Shown here piece by piece: positions 9,945-21,495 of a stretch of 64,000 bases of DNA (within the stretch, counting starts at the first letter, position 1; each line of letters starts with the position of its first letter). Source of the stretch: Centroberyx gerrardi (Eukaryota > Chordata > Actinopteri > Beryciformes > Berycidae). The position numbers were made by a program, and so were the translations under genes. The DNA lies in contig NC_136006.1 in NCBI RefSeq assembly GCF_048128805.1, positions 1,567,783 to 1,631,782 on the forward strand. Reading direction: 5' to 3'. The notes under the pieces are model-generated. The model made no database searches and was not told where the DNA came from. It worked only from the letters and a program-made list of their open reading frames with translations.

Positions 9945-10678
9945 CAAATGGTGAACCAAAGTGACCTGGATCTCATCTGAGATAACTGTTCTCCTTGCAC
10001 TTCTTTGTCCTCGTCCTCCTCTTCCTCCTCTTACTGTCACTCCTCTTCCTCTAGCTGTCAGTGCAACATTGTTCTCAAACACAAGAGAGCTCACCTGTGG
10101 CCTTTTTTATAGAGCTAAAGCTCTGATTTCTGAGTGAACAATTCAGATATTAGTGTTTATATGTGTGATGAGTGGATGTTGCCAATTGGTAAATGAATTT
10201 AAGCATTTGGGATGGCAGTGCTCCAAATGAACACATGTGATTTTAGTTTTTGAATACTGTGCTAATCTAGAGAATGAGGGAAAACTACACAGTAGTTACT
10301 GTGTGTTGTGTTTTGCAAAAAGTGTGATTGAGAATTGCAAACTGAGTGAAAAGCAGAAAATGTGCTTGTAGGTTTGCAGACTTGGTTTACGGATTTGATA
10401 CATGAGTTTCAGGTTTTAGTGATTGTGTCCCAAGTTCCAGTTTTAGTGTGTAAACAAAAAGGGACGAGGAGAAGGGAAATCAGAGCAGGGAGGTAAAGGT
10501 GATGAAGAGAGGTGAAGGAGAGAGGGAGTGATGAAGATGAAGATGAAGATGAAGAGGATTATTCCAGAAGGCAGCGAGGCAGGGATTGAGGGAGGAGGCA
10601 CCAGTCTGTAGAGAGAAAGAGTGAAAAAGAGATGAAGGGATGGAGAGACAGAAAGAGTGAAAGAAGGGAGGGAGGAAA
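9945..10678. other. 5' flank of TAAR B, no gene
   Basis: Duplicate of 1300-2089. Compared with A it lacks a short stretch near 10456 (AATTGTGGAAAAACTG and following bases present at 1812 onward). No independent open frame or repeat family was recognised. Confidence 0.6.
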
Positions 10679-10761
10679 GACATAAATCAGCTGTGTGATA
10701 GAGAGCTTTGGTCAGAAAGCTGCCAGACCTCAGCAGCTTCTCCTCTCCTCCTCTCTCTCTG

Positions 10762-12045
10762 ATGATGGAGACCCTGGAAGGAGGTGAACTCTGCTTTCCA
10801 CAGCTCCTCAACACTTCCTGCAGGAAGCCGACACGTCCTCACTCTGAGGCCATGTTCCTCTACATCCTGCTGTCCTCCATCTCTCTGCTCACCGTGGTTC
10901 TCAACCAGCTGGTCATCATCTCCATCTCTCATTACAGGCAGAGATATACTTCTCAGCATAGACTGAAATATTTTTATATTGCTAAATATTAACAGTTAGA
11001 CTTATAAGAAGAAATGGCTTTGGGCTAGTATGTATATGTCACATAAAGGCTTGTGATGAATACATTCAGGAATTTTGATAATGTTTTTGATCATTTATAA
11101 TGTTTTACATCTGTTACATCTTGCATTAGATATATTACTATTTCTACTATTATTACTACTACAACTAATGTAACAGTACTTTTGAGACTGCCACTACTAC
11201 TAATAATGATATTCTCCCACTCCAGGCAGCTCCACACCCCCACCAACCTCCTCCTCCTCTCCCTGGCTGTCTCAGACTTCCTTGTGGGCCTCCTGCTGAT
11301 GCCGATTGAAATCCTCCATATAGAGTCCTGCTGGTTTCTGGGTGACCTCATATGTGCTCTCTTTTACTATGCTTCCTTCATTGTTACCTCTGCCTCAGTA
11401 GGAAACATGGTGCTCATATCAGTCGACCGCTATGTGGCTATTTGTGACCCTCTGTGTTACCCCACCAAAATCACTCAGAGAAGAGTTAAAATCTGTGTTT
11501 GTCTGTGTTGGGTCTGTTCTGCTTTCTATAGCAGTCTGATTCTAAATGATCACCTGAAACAACCAGACAGGTATAATTCCTGCATTGGAGAGTGTGTGGT
11601 TGTCATCAACAACATTGCAGGAGCTGTTGACCTTGTTGTGACCTTTATTGTTCCCATTACTGTCATCATAGTTCTGTATATGAGAGTATTTGTGGTGGCT
11701 GTGTCTCAGGCTCGTGCCATGCGATCCCACATTGTGGCTGTCACACTCCAGCGTTCAGTGACTGTAACTGCTAAGAAATCTGAGAGGAAAGCAGCCAGGA
11801 CTCTTGGTATTGTGATAGCTGTGTTTCTAATGTGTTTCTGTCCATATTACTATCCCTCTCTTGCAGGCCAGGATACCTCAAGCGGTGCTTTATATTTAGC
11901 CATTATGATCTGGCCGCTTTATTGTAACTCTTGTCTAAATCCTGTGATCTATGCCTTTTTCTACCCCTGGTTTAGAAAATCTATTAAACTGATTGTTACA
12001 CTTCAGATACTGCAGCCTGACTCCTGTGAAGCCAACATACTGTAG
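10762..12045 (+). CDS. taar: Trace amine-associated receptor B (clade III type, two exons)
   Basis: Exon 1 is 10762-10937 and exon 2 is 11226-12045; the product is 331 aa. Exon 1 encodes the same N-terminus as A (CRKPTRPHSEAMFLYIL). Differences from A cluster in TM2 (IEILHIE), the end of TM4 (NDHLKQP) and ECL2/TM5 (VVINNIAGAVDL), while ICL2, ICL3 and TM6 are almost unchanged. Position 3.32 is Ser and 5.42 is Asp. ICL2 reads DPLCY, with Cys for the usual Arg. The donor dinucleotide is GC. The acceptor follows TTCTCCCACTCCAG. A poly(A) signal candidate sits at 12570-12575. The neighbours are gypsy remnants upstream and a LINE tail plus BEL fossil downstream; gene order and content match those of D. 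Confidence 0.93.
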
Positions 12046-12607
12046 AGAGAGGCTGTGAAGCTTGTACAGATGAAGAAAAATATATTTTGGTAAAACACAG
12101 TGAATTTGTATGTAACCACATTGTCATGAACTATTCATTCTATGTAAAAAAGAGCTGTAATATATTTTGTAAAGTGCAACAACATGATTTAAAGTAAAAT
12201 GGAAACATTTCTTGTCCTCATGTTGTTGAAAGGAACTTGTCTGCCTGGTTTCCACAACAGGGCCAAACAGGGCTAGTCAGGGTTTAGTCATCATCTATTT
12301 CACTGATTTTACCCAAAACACCACCTCTGTTATTCTTTTCCATCTTAGTGCAAACAGAGATGATTGGTCAGGTGGGCTTCAGTTCCGCATTATTTTTCTC
12401 AATTGGTTTTCTCATTGTTCTAATCATTCATAAGCACCATTAAAATCATTTAGGTAAACACAGACATAATACAGAGGTAGATATAACAACAGCATCATTG
12501 TTTATTGTTTGTTACACATGGATACAAAAATATGGGATACAAGGTGTGCAATGTAATGAGTAAACATTAAATAAAGCTGCAGAAATTGTGGTCTGTGTCT
12601 CCCTCTG

Positions 12608-12968
12608 ATAGATAGATACTTCTATTTGTCCCTGTGGGGAAATTGGTTTGCAGCAAAATCACAAGGCATTTCATCACAACATCACAAAATCACCAGTAGA
12701 CATACTTGAACATACCCATATCATAATAGTCACAAGTAGACATACAAAGTCATCAGTAGACTACTCGTAGACATAATAGACATACTCGTACATATACCCA
12801 TACACATACCAGGAGGAGGGGGACAGGCCAGACCAGCTGGACATCTTTTGTGACCAGGAAAGAGTGGCCAAAATGCATGGGGGATACGGTGCTGGTGAAT
12901 TACCTGTTTAAAAATGTAATGGCTTGTGGAACAAATGAAAACTTGGATCTATTTTTAGTGAATAGATG
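12608..12968 (-). mobile_element. 5'-truncated LINE 3' end
   Basis: A 361-bp insert splits a sequence that is continuous after A, E and G (CCCTCTG then NTGTTCTTAGTG). On the minus strand it encodes a peptide ending SFVPQAITFLN, a typical LINE ORF2 C-terminus, followed by a 3' UTR ending GGGACAAATAGAAGTATCTATCTAT, the GATA-type tail common in fish LINEs. An identical-length copy sits at the same place after D (31019-31379), so the insertion happened before the B-C/D-E duplication but is not in the A, E or G flanks. Confidence 0.75.
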
Positions 12969-14249
12969 CTGTTCTTAGTGAGTTTTACACATAGAACATA
13001 ACCTGCCATCCTTCCATTGTTCATGATTTGCCGTATTGTTCGATTCACATTCCGAAATGTCTTTAAATATTTGTGTAGCCCAGCTTCCTAATCTATAGCT
13101 AGGACCTTGCTAGTGGGGTACAACACATAACAACGGTACTAATATACTAGCATACAATAATATATCAATAATCGTATACTACTTTATAGAGGTGTACAGA
13201 GACGTCATTATCTGTATCTGTATCTGTTCAACCAACAAAATTATCTGTATCTGTATTCGGATAGAAGACCGGAAGTGGGCGTGGTTTATACCGGAAGTCA
13301 CGTTAAATCGGGCAAATGTATTTTCTAATCTAATATTCATTGGCAATGCAATTTTTGTGCCTTCAAAGCATCAAATTGATTTAATATTTGCATATAATTA
13401 ATTATGGAATATATTTCCACATCCTCATACTGTACTTTTCATCTCTCTCTCTTTTTTATTTTTTTTTTATTTTTAACTAAACTAAGTTTTATGAACTGTC
13501 TGAACCCCACCACCACCTTATTGTGGCCTTGCACAATTTGCAGATGACTTCAGTTGTATCAGTTGGGCTCATTGTAAAGTGCTCCCAGATAGCACTGCTT
13601 GTTTTGCGATTTTGTTTTTGCTGGGGGTGCTGCAGAGTCCATTGCTAGCTTCATAAATCACTTGTTGCTGTCACTTGAACTTGTTGCTGTCTGTTTAAAT
13701 AACCATGAAATACTTGGTAGGGTGTTAGTGGACGCTAAGTCAAAATTCCATGAAACCTATGGCTGATACATACAGCATGTTACATCTTAAACGGATGAAT
13801 ATTGACTGAAATACAAGGTAAAACGTAGTTTTTTTCAATATTTCGACTGGGTTTTTTAAATGGAGGAAATTAACACATACAGCTAAAAACTACAGGTTCT
13901 AAGGTTCATTTTGATGTATAGGTTGCGGAGGTTTGAAAGAAATCCAGCTGCCACACCAGGCTTTTGTGTCGCTACCTCCCGCACATGATGCCTCCTCCTC
14001 CTCGATGCGAGAGTTTCCCTGAGTGACAGCCGGGAACGGTCCGCTCTCAGCCCGCTGCCTGCTTTGCGCTGACTCGGTGGGGGCGACTACAGAATATAGC
14101 GATCACTTTTCAATATTGTGTAGTAAATGAAACGACTTTCGACTGGGTTTTTTTTAAATGGAGGAAATTAACACATACAGCTAAAAACTACAGATTCTGT
14201 GTGGACCGCAAAGACTGTCCATTGTTATTCAAATAACAAACCATTGGTA
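12969..14249. other. Duplicated non-coding flank (B block)
   Basis: Equivalent to about 4014-5315 in the A block and 31380-32660 in the D block, including the 63-bp direct repeat pair (13842 and 14137). The (TC)n array of the A block is reduced here to a few units. No gene was recognised. Confidence 0.6.
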
Positions 14250-14640
14250 ACAAAGGACATCAAGGCCATCCTCAATACAAAGAAGGGCTTTTAGAGCTGG
14301 CAATAGGGAGAAGGTGAGGACAATCCAAGGGGACCTGAAAGTGAAGATCAGGGAGGCTAAAGAGAAGTACAGGAGGAGGCTGGAGCGGAAACTCCAGCAG
14401 AACAACATGAGAGAGGTCTGGAGTGGCATGAAGACCATCACTGGTTTCAGGCCGACTGGCGGCAGAGGGGCTGAGGGCAGCTTGGACAGGGCCAATGAAC
14501 TTAATCTGTTCTTCAATAGATTTGACACGGTGGCCCCTGCCCACCCCCCCCTTAACTCATCTGTTTTCTGCCTCCAACCACCATCTACTCCACCGCCCCC
14601 CCCCTCCCCCTTCTTACAGCCCCCCATCCTCCAGTGGAAC
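14250..14640 (+). mobile_element. LINE ORF2 linker fragment
   Basis: This is the fuller version of the fragment at 5316. The plus strand encodes TKDIKAILNTKKR, then KVKIREAKEKYRRRLERKLQ, VWSGMKTITGFRPTGG and NELNLFFNRFDT, which is the segment preceding the RT domain in fish LINEs. It has no start or end of its own and abuts the BEL fossil, so it is a relic. Confidence 0.7.
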
Positions 14641-16633
14641 CCAGAGTAGCCTTGTACTTGGACTACCTCATGGCGTACAGTCGGAAGGGGAAGATTCTTC
14701 AGGGCTCCCTGGAGCTTCAGAGAACTGGCAGCAGGGGTATGTACAATGGTTCTCTCAGAACCAACGTCAAGGACTGCGAAGGTCCTCAACATTCGTCCTT
14801 CATTCTGTAGGACAACTGGAACAATCTTCAACATGACTCCGGTTGAACAATTTGGTCGGTCCACGAAGCATGCATCTTGTGAGGTGGCATGTACCATAAG
14901 GACTTTGTTGGGGTCTGACGATTCCTTTGGTGCAGTGTCATGCAGAATAGTGAGATGGATCTGCTTCCATGTATTACAAGCATTTTTAAGGGTGCATATA
15001 TTAGCAGGATGGCAAGGGGCACACTTGTAGCATTGGTCATTATTAGCAATCCAGTCTCTAAGTTGTGAGACTGTAAACACCTTTATTTGTGGGCAGGTTG
15101 CCAGGAAATGTTCCCAGTTATTACAGTAAGGACAGTATGGCTGGAACTTTGCCCTCCCTTTAGGCTGTTTCTTCTTCACCTATTGTTCGGCTATTGAATG
15201 ACCGGCAGAACAGGCTGAAGCGCTAGTGAGGTACATAGTTGCAGGAGACTCTCTCTTCCGAGGTTCCTTCCCAGTAGCAAGGAGAATGAAATCACTCTCT
15301 TTCCCACTTTCAAAGTATGGTAATCTCGGCTTCAGGATACCATATGCAGAGCCTACAAGTAGCTTCATGATTCCAGCTCCTTCTGCTGTCAGAAGGTAAT
15401 GCAGGTCCAACTGACATATCTGTGGAAACAGACTGACCTGGAGGCTGGGATGGTGGTTCACTGTCTCCTCCTCTTACTCTCTGTGGATCCTTACTGAGAC
15501 GAGCAGCAGTATTGGGCAACTGATGGAATGAAGGAGCCTGCTGCGGTGTAGTTGGTTGCTGTGACTGGGAAGATGAGGCTGCAACTGGAGCTTGGCAGAG
15601 AGATGAGGTGGGTGAAGAGGATCTGCCCTCTGCTGGAGAAATATTTATCTCCTGAGGTGGCTGGGCTAAGTAACCAGGCTGCTGGGCTCCCTGTAGCCCT
15701 TGGACAGAATGCTCGGATGGGTAGTCGGGCTGTCGAGGAGCTGGTCGAAGATATTGTCGAGCTCCTTGCTGCTGAGGAGGCAGTTTTAAGGGTAAGCTAG
15801 ACCTCTCTCCTCATTTTCCTCCACAAAGGATGACACCATACGAGCTTCTTCCAGTTCCATCTCAACTTTGCGCAACCGTCGCTGCATAACTAGCTGCTTG
15901 GCAATAATCTCACGTTCCTTCAAAACAGCTCTGGCTTGCTCATCCAACTTCCTACAACTCTCATCCGCTATTGCTTCCTCTTCATTCTGATTCTTTATTT
16001 CCTCTACAGCTAGAAGCTTCATCCTTTCCCTCAGGGTAGCCATTTGGGAGTCACTCAAGAACACTGATCGTTCTTGACTAACCCCACTACCAGTGCTAGC
16101 TCCATCTGTATAGCTGGTCCCAGAGCTGCCACTGCGACTAGAGGGCTTTGACTTGGAGCTATATCTAGAGGACTGCTTTGTTCTATATTTAGAATGGTGG
16201 GAACTAGGATGGGACTGACTATCCTGTCCTGCCTGTAGATGTTCCATAGGAGTTAAATGCTCACTCAAGCCAGAGTGAGTACTTGGAGGCTTTGCTTGGG
16301 CTCCACCCGCAGGACTAGTGATCGCGCCTTGATCTCCAGGCACATCCTCTGTGGTTGTAGGAGCCTGGGAAATTCTCGATGTTGGTAGAGGCTTAGCTTT
16401 CCTTATCTCGTCTCTCTTTTTCCTAGTAGTGGGTCGTGTCAACAGATAATGGGAATAGAAAGTAGGAGCCTGCCTCTGACGTTTAGGCCTCAAGTCCTTG
16501 TAAGAGTCAGGGGGGGCTCGTGGTTCGCCAGCCTCCATATTGTCTTTTGACCTGTGCTCTGATTTCTGTCCATTTCCTGCCATGACTCACTCTCTGCCGG
16601 CTCGAACGACCATTTGTTAGTGACCACCATTTG
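14641..16633 (-). mobile_element. BEL/Pao retrotransposon fossil, gag-protease part (copy B)
   Basis: On the minus strand the gag N-terminal frame (start codon near 16583) encodes a basic, Ser-rich segment (QERSVFLSDSQMATLRERMK) and a long charged helix with coiled-coil character (ESCRKLDEQARAVLKEREII..QLVMQRRLRK..MELEEAR). It is followed by the knuckle region (CPYCNNWEHFLATCPQ, CYKCAPCHPANIC) and protease start (FAVLDVGSERTIV). Upstream of the gag start a primer-binding-site-like TGGTGGTCACTAAC precedes a possible LTR. No RT, RNase H or integrase is present in the window. It is broken, and parts of gag are not represented. Copy D is nearly identical, so both derive from the block duplication. 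Confidence 0.8.
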
Positions 16634-17388
16634 AGTCACTGGGACAGGGTTGAATGAGAGTGATGGTGACCAGGAACATCACGGTCAGATGACTTGGACA
16701 GATGACACACAAAGGAGTTCCACTTTAACCACTGGTCGTGGCAACGATCCGTATCTGCATGTGGATGTGTTCTGGAAGTGAACATAAACAGAGGTAGCAA
16801 ATTAATATCAAAGAAAAAATACTATCATGAATAAAGAAATATAATACATAACATTATGTTAATTTCCCTAATCACCAACATTATTAACATAATTCATTAT
16901 AACTCAAATTCGGGGGGCCATAGAGTCCATATTCAATGTTCAAACTGGATGTTGTGAACCAGTGTCCAGCTCAGTAGTCAAACATAAACAGAAGCACATG
17001 GCTAATTAATTCAGGCTTGTGACGTCACTTCCCGCTGCCAGTTATACAATCGGAAGTTATCTGGCTGTCTGAAATATCGCCATAACTTCCAAATCCTCTT
17101 CATCATAGTCACATTTATCCACAGCATCATTTCCAGCCAGAATAACAAACCAATTGGAAGGACAATCTCATAGGACTGTAAGCTACTCACGTTTCTTCAT
17201 GGCCGCACACAAGGATTCGGTCGCTCAACCGCGATGGCGAGTGGTAGAGACGGGTCAGGTGAGATACCGAGCGCAGGTTCCAACAACCATATACACCCAC
17301 TCCCAATCAGCTGGGAAGAGTAGCACTCCTTATTAAAGAGGCAGACTAGTTCAAGCTGCTGCAGGAGTCTTTTCCACAACTGTACACC
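16634..17388 (-). mobile_element. Possible BEL/Pao 5' LTR (fossil)
   Basis: Inside the minus-strand leader of the BEL gag lies a PBS-like TGGTGGTCACTAAC. Immediately before it the sequence ends GTGACTCA, and a matching TGTACAGTTG start is found at 17388, which would give an LTR of about 755 bp with TG/CA ends. No second LTR exists in the window to confirm this. The corresponding stretch in the D block is interrupted by an L2-type LINE. Confidence 0.3.
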
Positions 17389-17715
17389 CTCCATGGCAGG
17401 ATGATGTGAGCAAGCGGAAGCATGTAGAGGAGGGGGGCAAGCGCTGAACCTTGGGGAACACCTTGGGAGACGGGGGCTGTGATGGATTTGCAGTTTTTGA
17501 TGTTAATATATTGCCAACACCAATTGGGCAGTCTATTTAAGCTGTCAAACTCACTTGCTCATTCCCTGCTGCAGATGCTACTACCTATGCATCTCACACC
17601 CCACCACCAACACCCCAGCATCCACCTTTGGACTCTGTTTCTTCAAGGTTCCTCATGGGGGGTTTGCTATTGATCTCTCCACTAGCTTTTGGCTCCTGTA
17701 TTTGTGAGTGCTTAA
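17389..17715. other. Non-coding, duplicated at 38080-38406
   Basis: Contains a CGCTGAACCTTGGGGAACAC stretch that looks like an old repeat, but no family could be assigned and no gene is evident. It ends in the TTAA that flanks the next MITE. Confidence 0.4.
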
Positions 17716-18330
17716 AGGATAACGCTAGTGTTTTTTAATGCATTTCTTACCGTCAACAAATGCTATGAAAATAACAAAATCAACAATGCGTTTGCTCTAC
17801 TCCCGTTACTTTCTGACTTCCCACGTACCGTTTTTAGCCTTCAACCCGGAAGTCATTGGCTCCAATTGTAAGCTAAAAACCTTGAAATACAGCTCACAAA
17901 GACATAGTTTCAATTTTAAAAATCACTAACTGTTACAATGAAAAGTCAGGCTATTGTAGTTATTACTAAATTAAATTCAAATGGGAACAAATTCTTCATT
18001 AGCACCGACTATTTTCAGTGCTACGGAACTACTTTCCTGAGATCGCAAGCGTGTTTACAGTCGGCTTATTAAGTTGTTTGAGGAAAAAGTCGGCCGGCCC
18101 GGTGCATCGCAATGATGAAATATGCAGCTCAGAGTAACGACATGGCTCTTTGACGTGTTTTTAATTGTTTTTTTAATACAATGGAGTTCTATGGCTACTG
18201 AGACATGGCTTCATTGGGCACCGGCTACATGGACGAGACTTGTTGGCAAAACAAAATCATTGCTGATTTTGTTATTTTCATAGGATTTGTTGATGGTAAG
18301 AAATGCATTGAAAAACACCAGCGTTGTCCT
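17716..18330. mobile_element. TTAA-flanked MITE (Kolobok/piggyBac-like)
   Basis: Long terminal inverted repeats are visible: the left end reads AGGATAACGCTAGTGTTTTT and the reverse complement of the right end reads AGGACAACGCTGGTGTTTTT. The similarity continues for about 75 bp through ATGCATTTCTTACC and CAACAAAT. TTAA lies on both sides (17712-17715 and 18331-18334), a target duplication typical of piggyBac and Kolobok transposons. There is no transposase, so it is non-autonomous. A copy in the D-E block (38407-39007) is shortened in the right inverted repeat. Confidence 0.8.
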
Positions 18331-18334
18331 TTAA

Positions 18335-18818
18335 TACTGGTCTACTCATCATTTTTGTAAGCCCATATAGTCATGTCTCAAATTCAAGAAAGCTTGGAAT
18401 TCTGTCCATCAGATGAGGCCTATTGTCTGACATCTGGAACACCATTCTTTAATTCTCATTGAAGTCAATTCTAAATTTGATTGATATCATACACCATCTA
18501 TAACTACTCACACTACAGTGTTCTCCTCCTCCTCCTTCCACACAAACTGTAACATGGTCCCTGGCATATCAATGTAAAAGGTAAAACATACACCTAAGCT
18601 ACTGTACATTACTACCATGAATTAAACTACTAACATGGTTGACAATGCTGAACTTGTCAGCATAGAAGGGATTGGGAAGAAACAAGAAGGGAAAAGAAAG
18701 GAGAGAGAGGTGATGAATTGATGTAAAAAAGAGAGAGGTTAGAGAGTGATGAAGATGAGATGAAGAGGGTGATACAGAAAGTGCGAGCAAGAGGAAGGAA
18801 GGGAGGGGAGGGAGGAAA
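18335..18818. other. Upstream region shared by TAAR C, E and F
   Basis: About 480 bp of non-coding sequence upstream of C recurs upstream of E (39012-39495) and, inverted, upstream of F (about 46243-46720). It ends in a purine-rich coding-strand tract. A, B and D have an unrelated distal flank. Shared promoter-distal sequence therefore groups C, E and F; whether it is regulatory cannot be told from sequence alone. Confidence 0.55.
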
Positions 18819-18901
18819 GAGATAAATCATCTGTTTGATAGAGAGCTTTGGTCAGAAAGCTGCCAGACCTCAGCAGCTTCTCCTCTCCTCCTCTCTCTCT
18901 G
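18819..18901 (+). promoter_or_regulatory. Conserved TAAR leader/proximal promoter (example for gene C)
   Basis: Directly before the ATG-ATG start, all eight genes share a block with a GATAAATCA- or CATAAATCA-like motif, TGATAGAGAGCTTT, GTCAGAAAGCTGCCAGACC and a TCTCCTCTCCTCC tract. Equivalent positions are A 2090-2172, B 10679-10761, D 29091-29173, E 39496-39578, F 46160-46242 (-), G 53847-53929 (-) and H 61610-61692. It is likely 5' UTR plus core promoter. The conservation could equally reflect recent duplication. Confidence 0.45.
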
Positions 18902-20119
18902 ATGATGGAGACCCTGGAAGGAGGTGAACTCTGCTTTCCACAGCTCCTCAACACTTCCTGCAGGAAGCAGATGCGTCCTCACTCTGAGGCCATGCTCCTC
19001 TACATTCTGCCATCCTCCATCTCTCTGCTCACTGCAGCTCTCAACCTGCTGGTCATCATCTCCATCTCCCACTACAGGTGGCCATTGATTTTGTCATATA
19101 CAAATCTTTATAAATCTGGTAGACCTATCAAAAGAAATGGCTGATAGACTAGAACAGATGTACTGTCAAATCTTGGCCTTTGATGAGAAGAAAGATGTTG
19201 CTAAACAATGCTTTTTTTTTATTTTTATAATACTAGATATCTACCACATCTAGTGATGATATATACTACTGATACTACATTAATGAATATAATGCTCCTG
19301 TTTCTCTCCAGGCAGCTCCACACCCCCACCAACCTCCTCCTCCTCTCCCTGGCTGTCTCAGACTTCCTCGCAGGCTTCCTGATGCCAGTTGAAATCCTGT
19401 TCATAGAGGCCTGCTGGTTCCTGGGTGACTTCATGTGTGCTTTGTCTTTCTTTGTTGTCTTTACCATCATCTCTGCCTCTGTAGGAAACATGGTGCTCAT
19501 ATCAGTCGACCGCTATGTGGCTATTTGTGACCCTCTGTGTTACCCCACCAAAATCACTCAGGGAAGAGTTAAAATCTGTGTTTGTCTGTGTTGGGTCTGT
19601 TCTGCTTTCTTTGGCAGTCTGATTCTAAATGATCACCTGAGGCAACCAGGCAGGTATAATTCCTGCGTTGGAGAGTGTGTGGTTGTTTTTAACTACATTG
19701 CAGGAGCTGTTGACCTTGTTTTCACCTTTATTGCTCCCATAACTGTCATCATAGTTCTGTATATGAGAGTATTTGTGGTGGCTGTGTCTCAGGCTCGTGC
19801 CATGCGATCCCACACTGTGGCTGTCACACTCCAGCGTTCAGTGACTGTAACTGCTAAGAAATCTGAGAGGAAAGCAGCCAGGACTCTTGGTATTGTCATA
19901 GCTGTGTTTCTAATGTGTTTTTGTCCACATTACTGTCTCTCTCTTGCAGGCCAGGAGAATGTGGCCAGTCCTTCATTTTTGGTCTTTTTGCTCTATTTTA
20001 ACTCCTGTCTAAACCCTGTGATCTATGCCTTTTTCTACCCCTGGTTTCGAAAATCTATTAAACTCATTGTTACACTTCAGATACTGCAGCCTGACTCCTG
20101 CGATGCCAACATACTGTAG
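18902..20119 (+). CDS. taar: Trace amine-associated receptor C (clade III type, two exons)
   Basis: Exon 1 is 18902-19077, the donor is a standard GTGGCC, and exon 2 is 19312-20119 after CTGTTTCTCTCCAG; the product is 327 aa. It is shorter than A by one residue in TM2 (FLAGFLMPVEIL) and three in ECL3 (GQENVASPSFLVFLLYFNS). TM3 reads FFVVFTIISAS, placing Val at 3.32; Asp at 5.42 is kept (GAVDLVFTFIAP). The DRY, CFCP and NPVIYAFFYPWF motifs are intact. The C-terminus reads DSCDANIL where the other genes have DSCEA. ICL2 reads DPLCY. The ligand pocket differs from the A/B/D/E/G group, so ligand tuning probably differs. It lacks the 3' flank shared by A, B, D, E and G; a TTAA MITE follows instead. 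It is one of four copies with a canonical intron. Confidence 0.94.
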
Positions 20120-20274
20120 AGAGCGGCAGCACTTGGAGATATTTAAATGAGACCTTTTCTATCAAGAGGAAAATGTTCATATTGTTTTTGAGTCAATGAA
20201 AGGACAGAAGTCTGGACAAATGAATAAACATGCAGGTATATCCGTAACTGGAATTATCATTTAAACCTGCAATA

Positions 20275-20702
20275 AGCGATTTCAGACCCTGTAACCAATC
20301 CTGAAAATAACTTGTGCTACGTGGAGATTTCCGTGAGACGTAATGATATAAACAAACAGTTTACTGTTTTCACCTCTTTCCTAAAGCTTGTTGTCAAAGT
20401 TGGCCTGAGGAATAGCGAATCGATGAAGCGAGCAAGTAAACGTTTTCAACTAGTAAACTTGCTACCTGCCTCTTCACTTGTTATTGTGGGACATGTAACC
20501 TTCAGCGGGAGAAAAATCTGGCAAAGCAAGACTGGTAACCGGCGATATTTCTCCTTAGGTACGTTTATTTTAGCCATTAGCCTTTATGCACGGTTTGTCC
20601 TTAAGGCCTTCCATCGCCTAGTAGCTTTGCTGTGTGTGTTTTTCAAATGTGTTGCGGTTTCTGTCGCCCTTTAGTGGTCAGAAAAAATCTCTTAGTGTAG
20701 CT
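20275..20702. mobile_element. Second TTAA-flanked MITE
   Basis: The left end reads ACCTGCAATAAGCGATTT and the reverse complement of the right end reads AGCTACACTAAGAGATTT. They match at most positions, and TTAA lies at 20271-20274 and 20703-20706. There is no transposase. The open frame that crosses it (20312-20674) runs into the inverted repeat and is not a gene. Family is Kolobok- or piggyBac-like by target site only. Confidence 0.6.
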
Positions 20703-20707
20703 TTAAC

Positions 20708-20895
20708 ATTGTGGGCATTTAGGTGACGCTCTTATCCATATCTGCTTACAATAAGTGAACTGTTATAGGTTCAGTATCTTGCTCAAGGACACTTGGACAA
20801 GGTATATGGCTGTATATGGACACACATTGGCTGTTGCAGATATGAAACCTGTGTCTTTTCAGTTACAGGTCTGTCTCCAGCTCTGCCTTTGTATT
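20708..20895. repeat. Fish interspersed repeat fragment (SINE-associated type)
   Basis: Contains GGCATTTAGGTGACGCTCTT and TTATCCATATCTGCTTACA, followed by CAGTATCTTGCTCAAGGACA. These motifs are very common in teleost SINE/LINE-derived repeats. The ends are not clear. Confidence 0.45.
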
Positions 20896-21391
20896 CATAT
20901 ACCTCATATTCAACTTTTAGTGAGAGAGGATCATTTTTTTCTCATTTGAGTCGTTCTTTGATTGCTATATTCATTTTTTGTTTGGTGTTGTTGTTTCCAT
21001 CCTCTAAATTTTTGTAAGCACCATAAATGTTTGTAGGCAAGCACCCAGTTTTGTGTAAGCTGTAAATTCAACATTGCCTATGTATATGACAGAAATTATG
21101 ATATATTTTCATTACAAAAGTTACTACAAACATTGAGTCTTTTCTTTTCTTCCAGAATACCAGTTTCTGTTTAAAGGGAAACATTTGTTGCATGCGATTG
21201 AATAAGACCAACAGCCTGGTTCCCTCTAATGGGCCACAGTTTACTACTCTCCAATGTACTCATTAGATCATTGTCACTTACTTGAACTGAAACATCAAGT
21301 CTGTGACTCTTTCACCTAGGTTTCTCCAACAGAGATGACCAGCCAGCTGGTTTAGTTTCAGATAAACCCACAGTGCTTTTGACCTTGTCAT

Positions 21392-21495
21392 TGGGGGCAG
21401 GACGGCCTTGTGGTTAGTGAGTTCATCTCCCAGCTGAAGGGCCCAGAGTTGGAACTGCCTTGGCAAACCCCACTCTGCCTGAGCATGGAGAAGGA
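21392..21495 (+). mobile_element. Degraded tRNA-derived SINE
   Basis: An A-box-like TTGTGGTTAGTGAG followed about 35 nt later by a weak B-box-like GAGTTGGAACTGCC suggests an old tRNA-derived SINE head. The B box departs from consensus, so it is probably inactive. Confidence 0.4.

Noticed and set aside
20312-20674. 120-aa open frame after TAAR C
   Set aside because: It lies inside a TTAA-flanked MITE and runs into its terminal inverted repeat; no homology was recognised.
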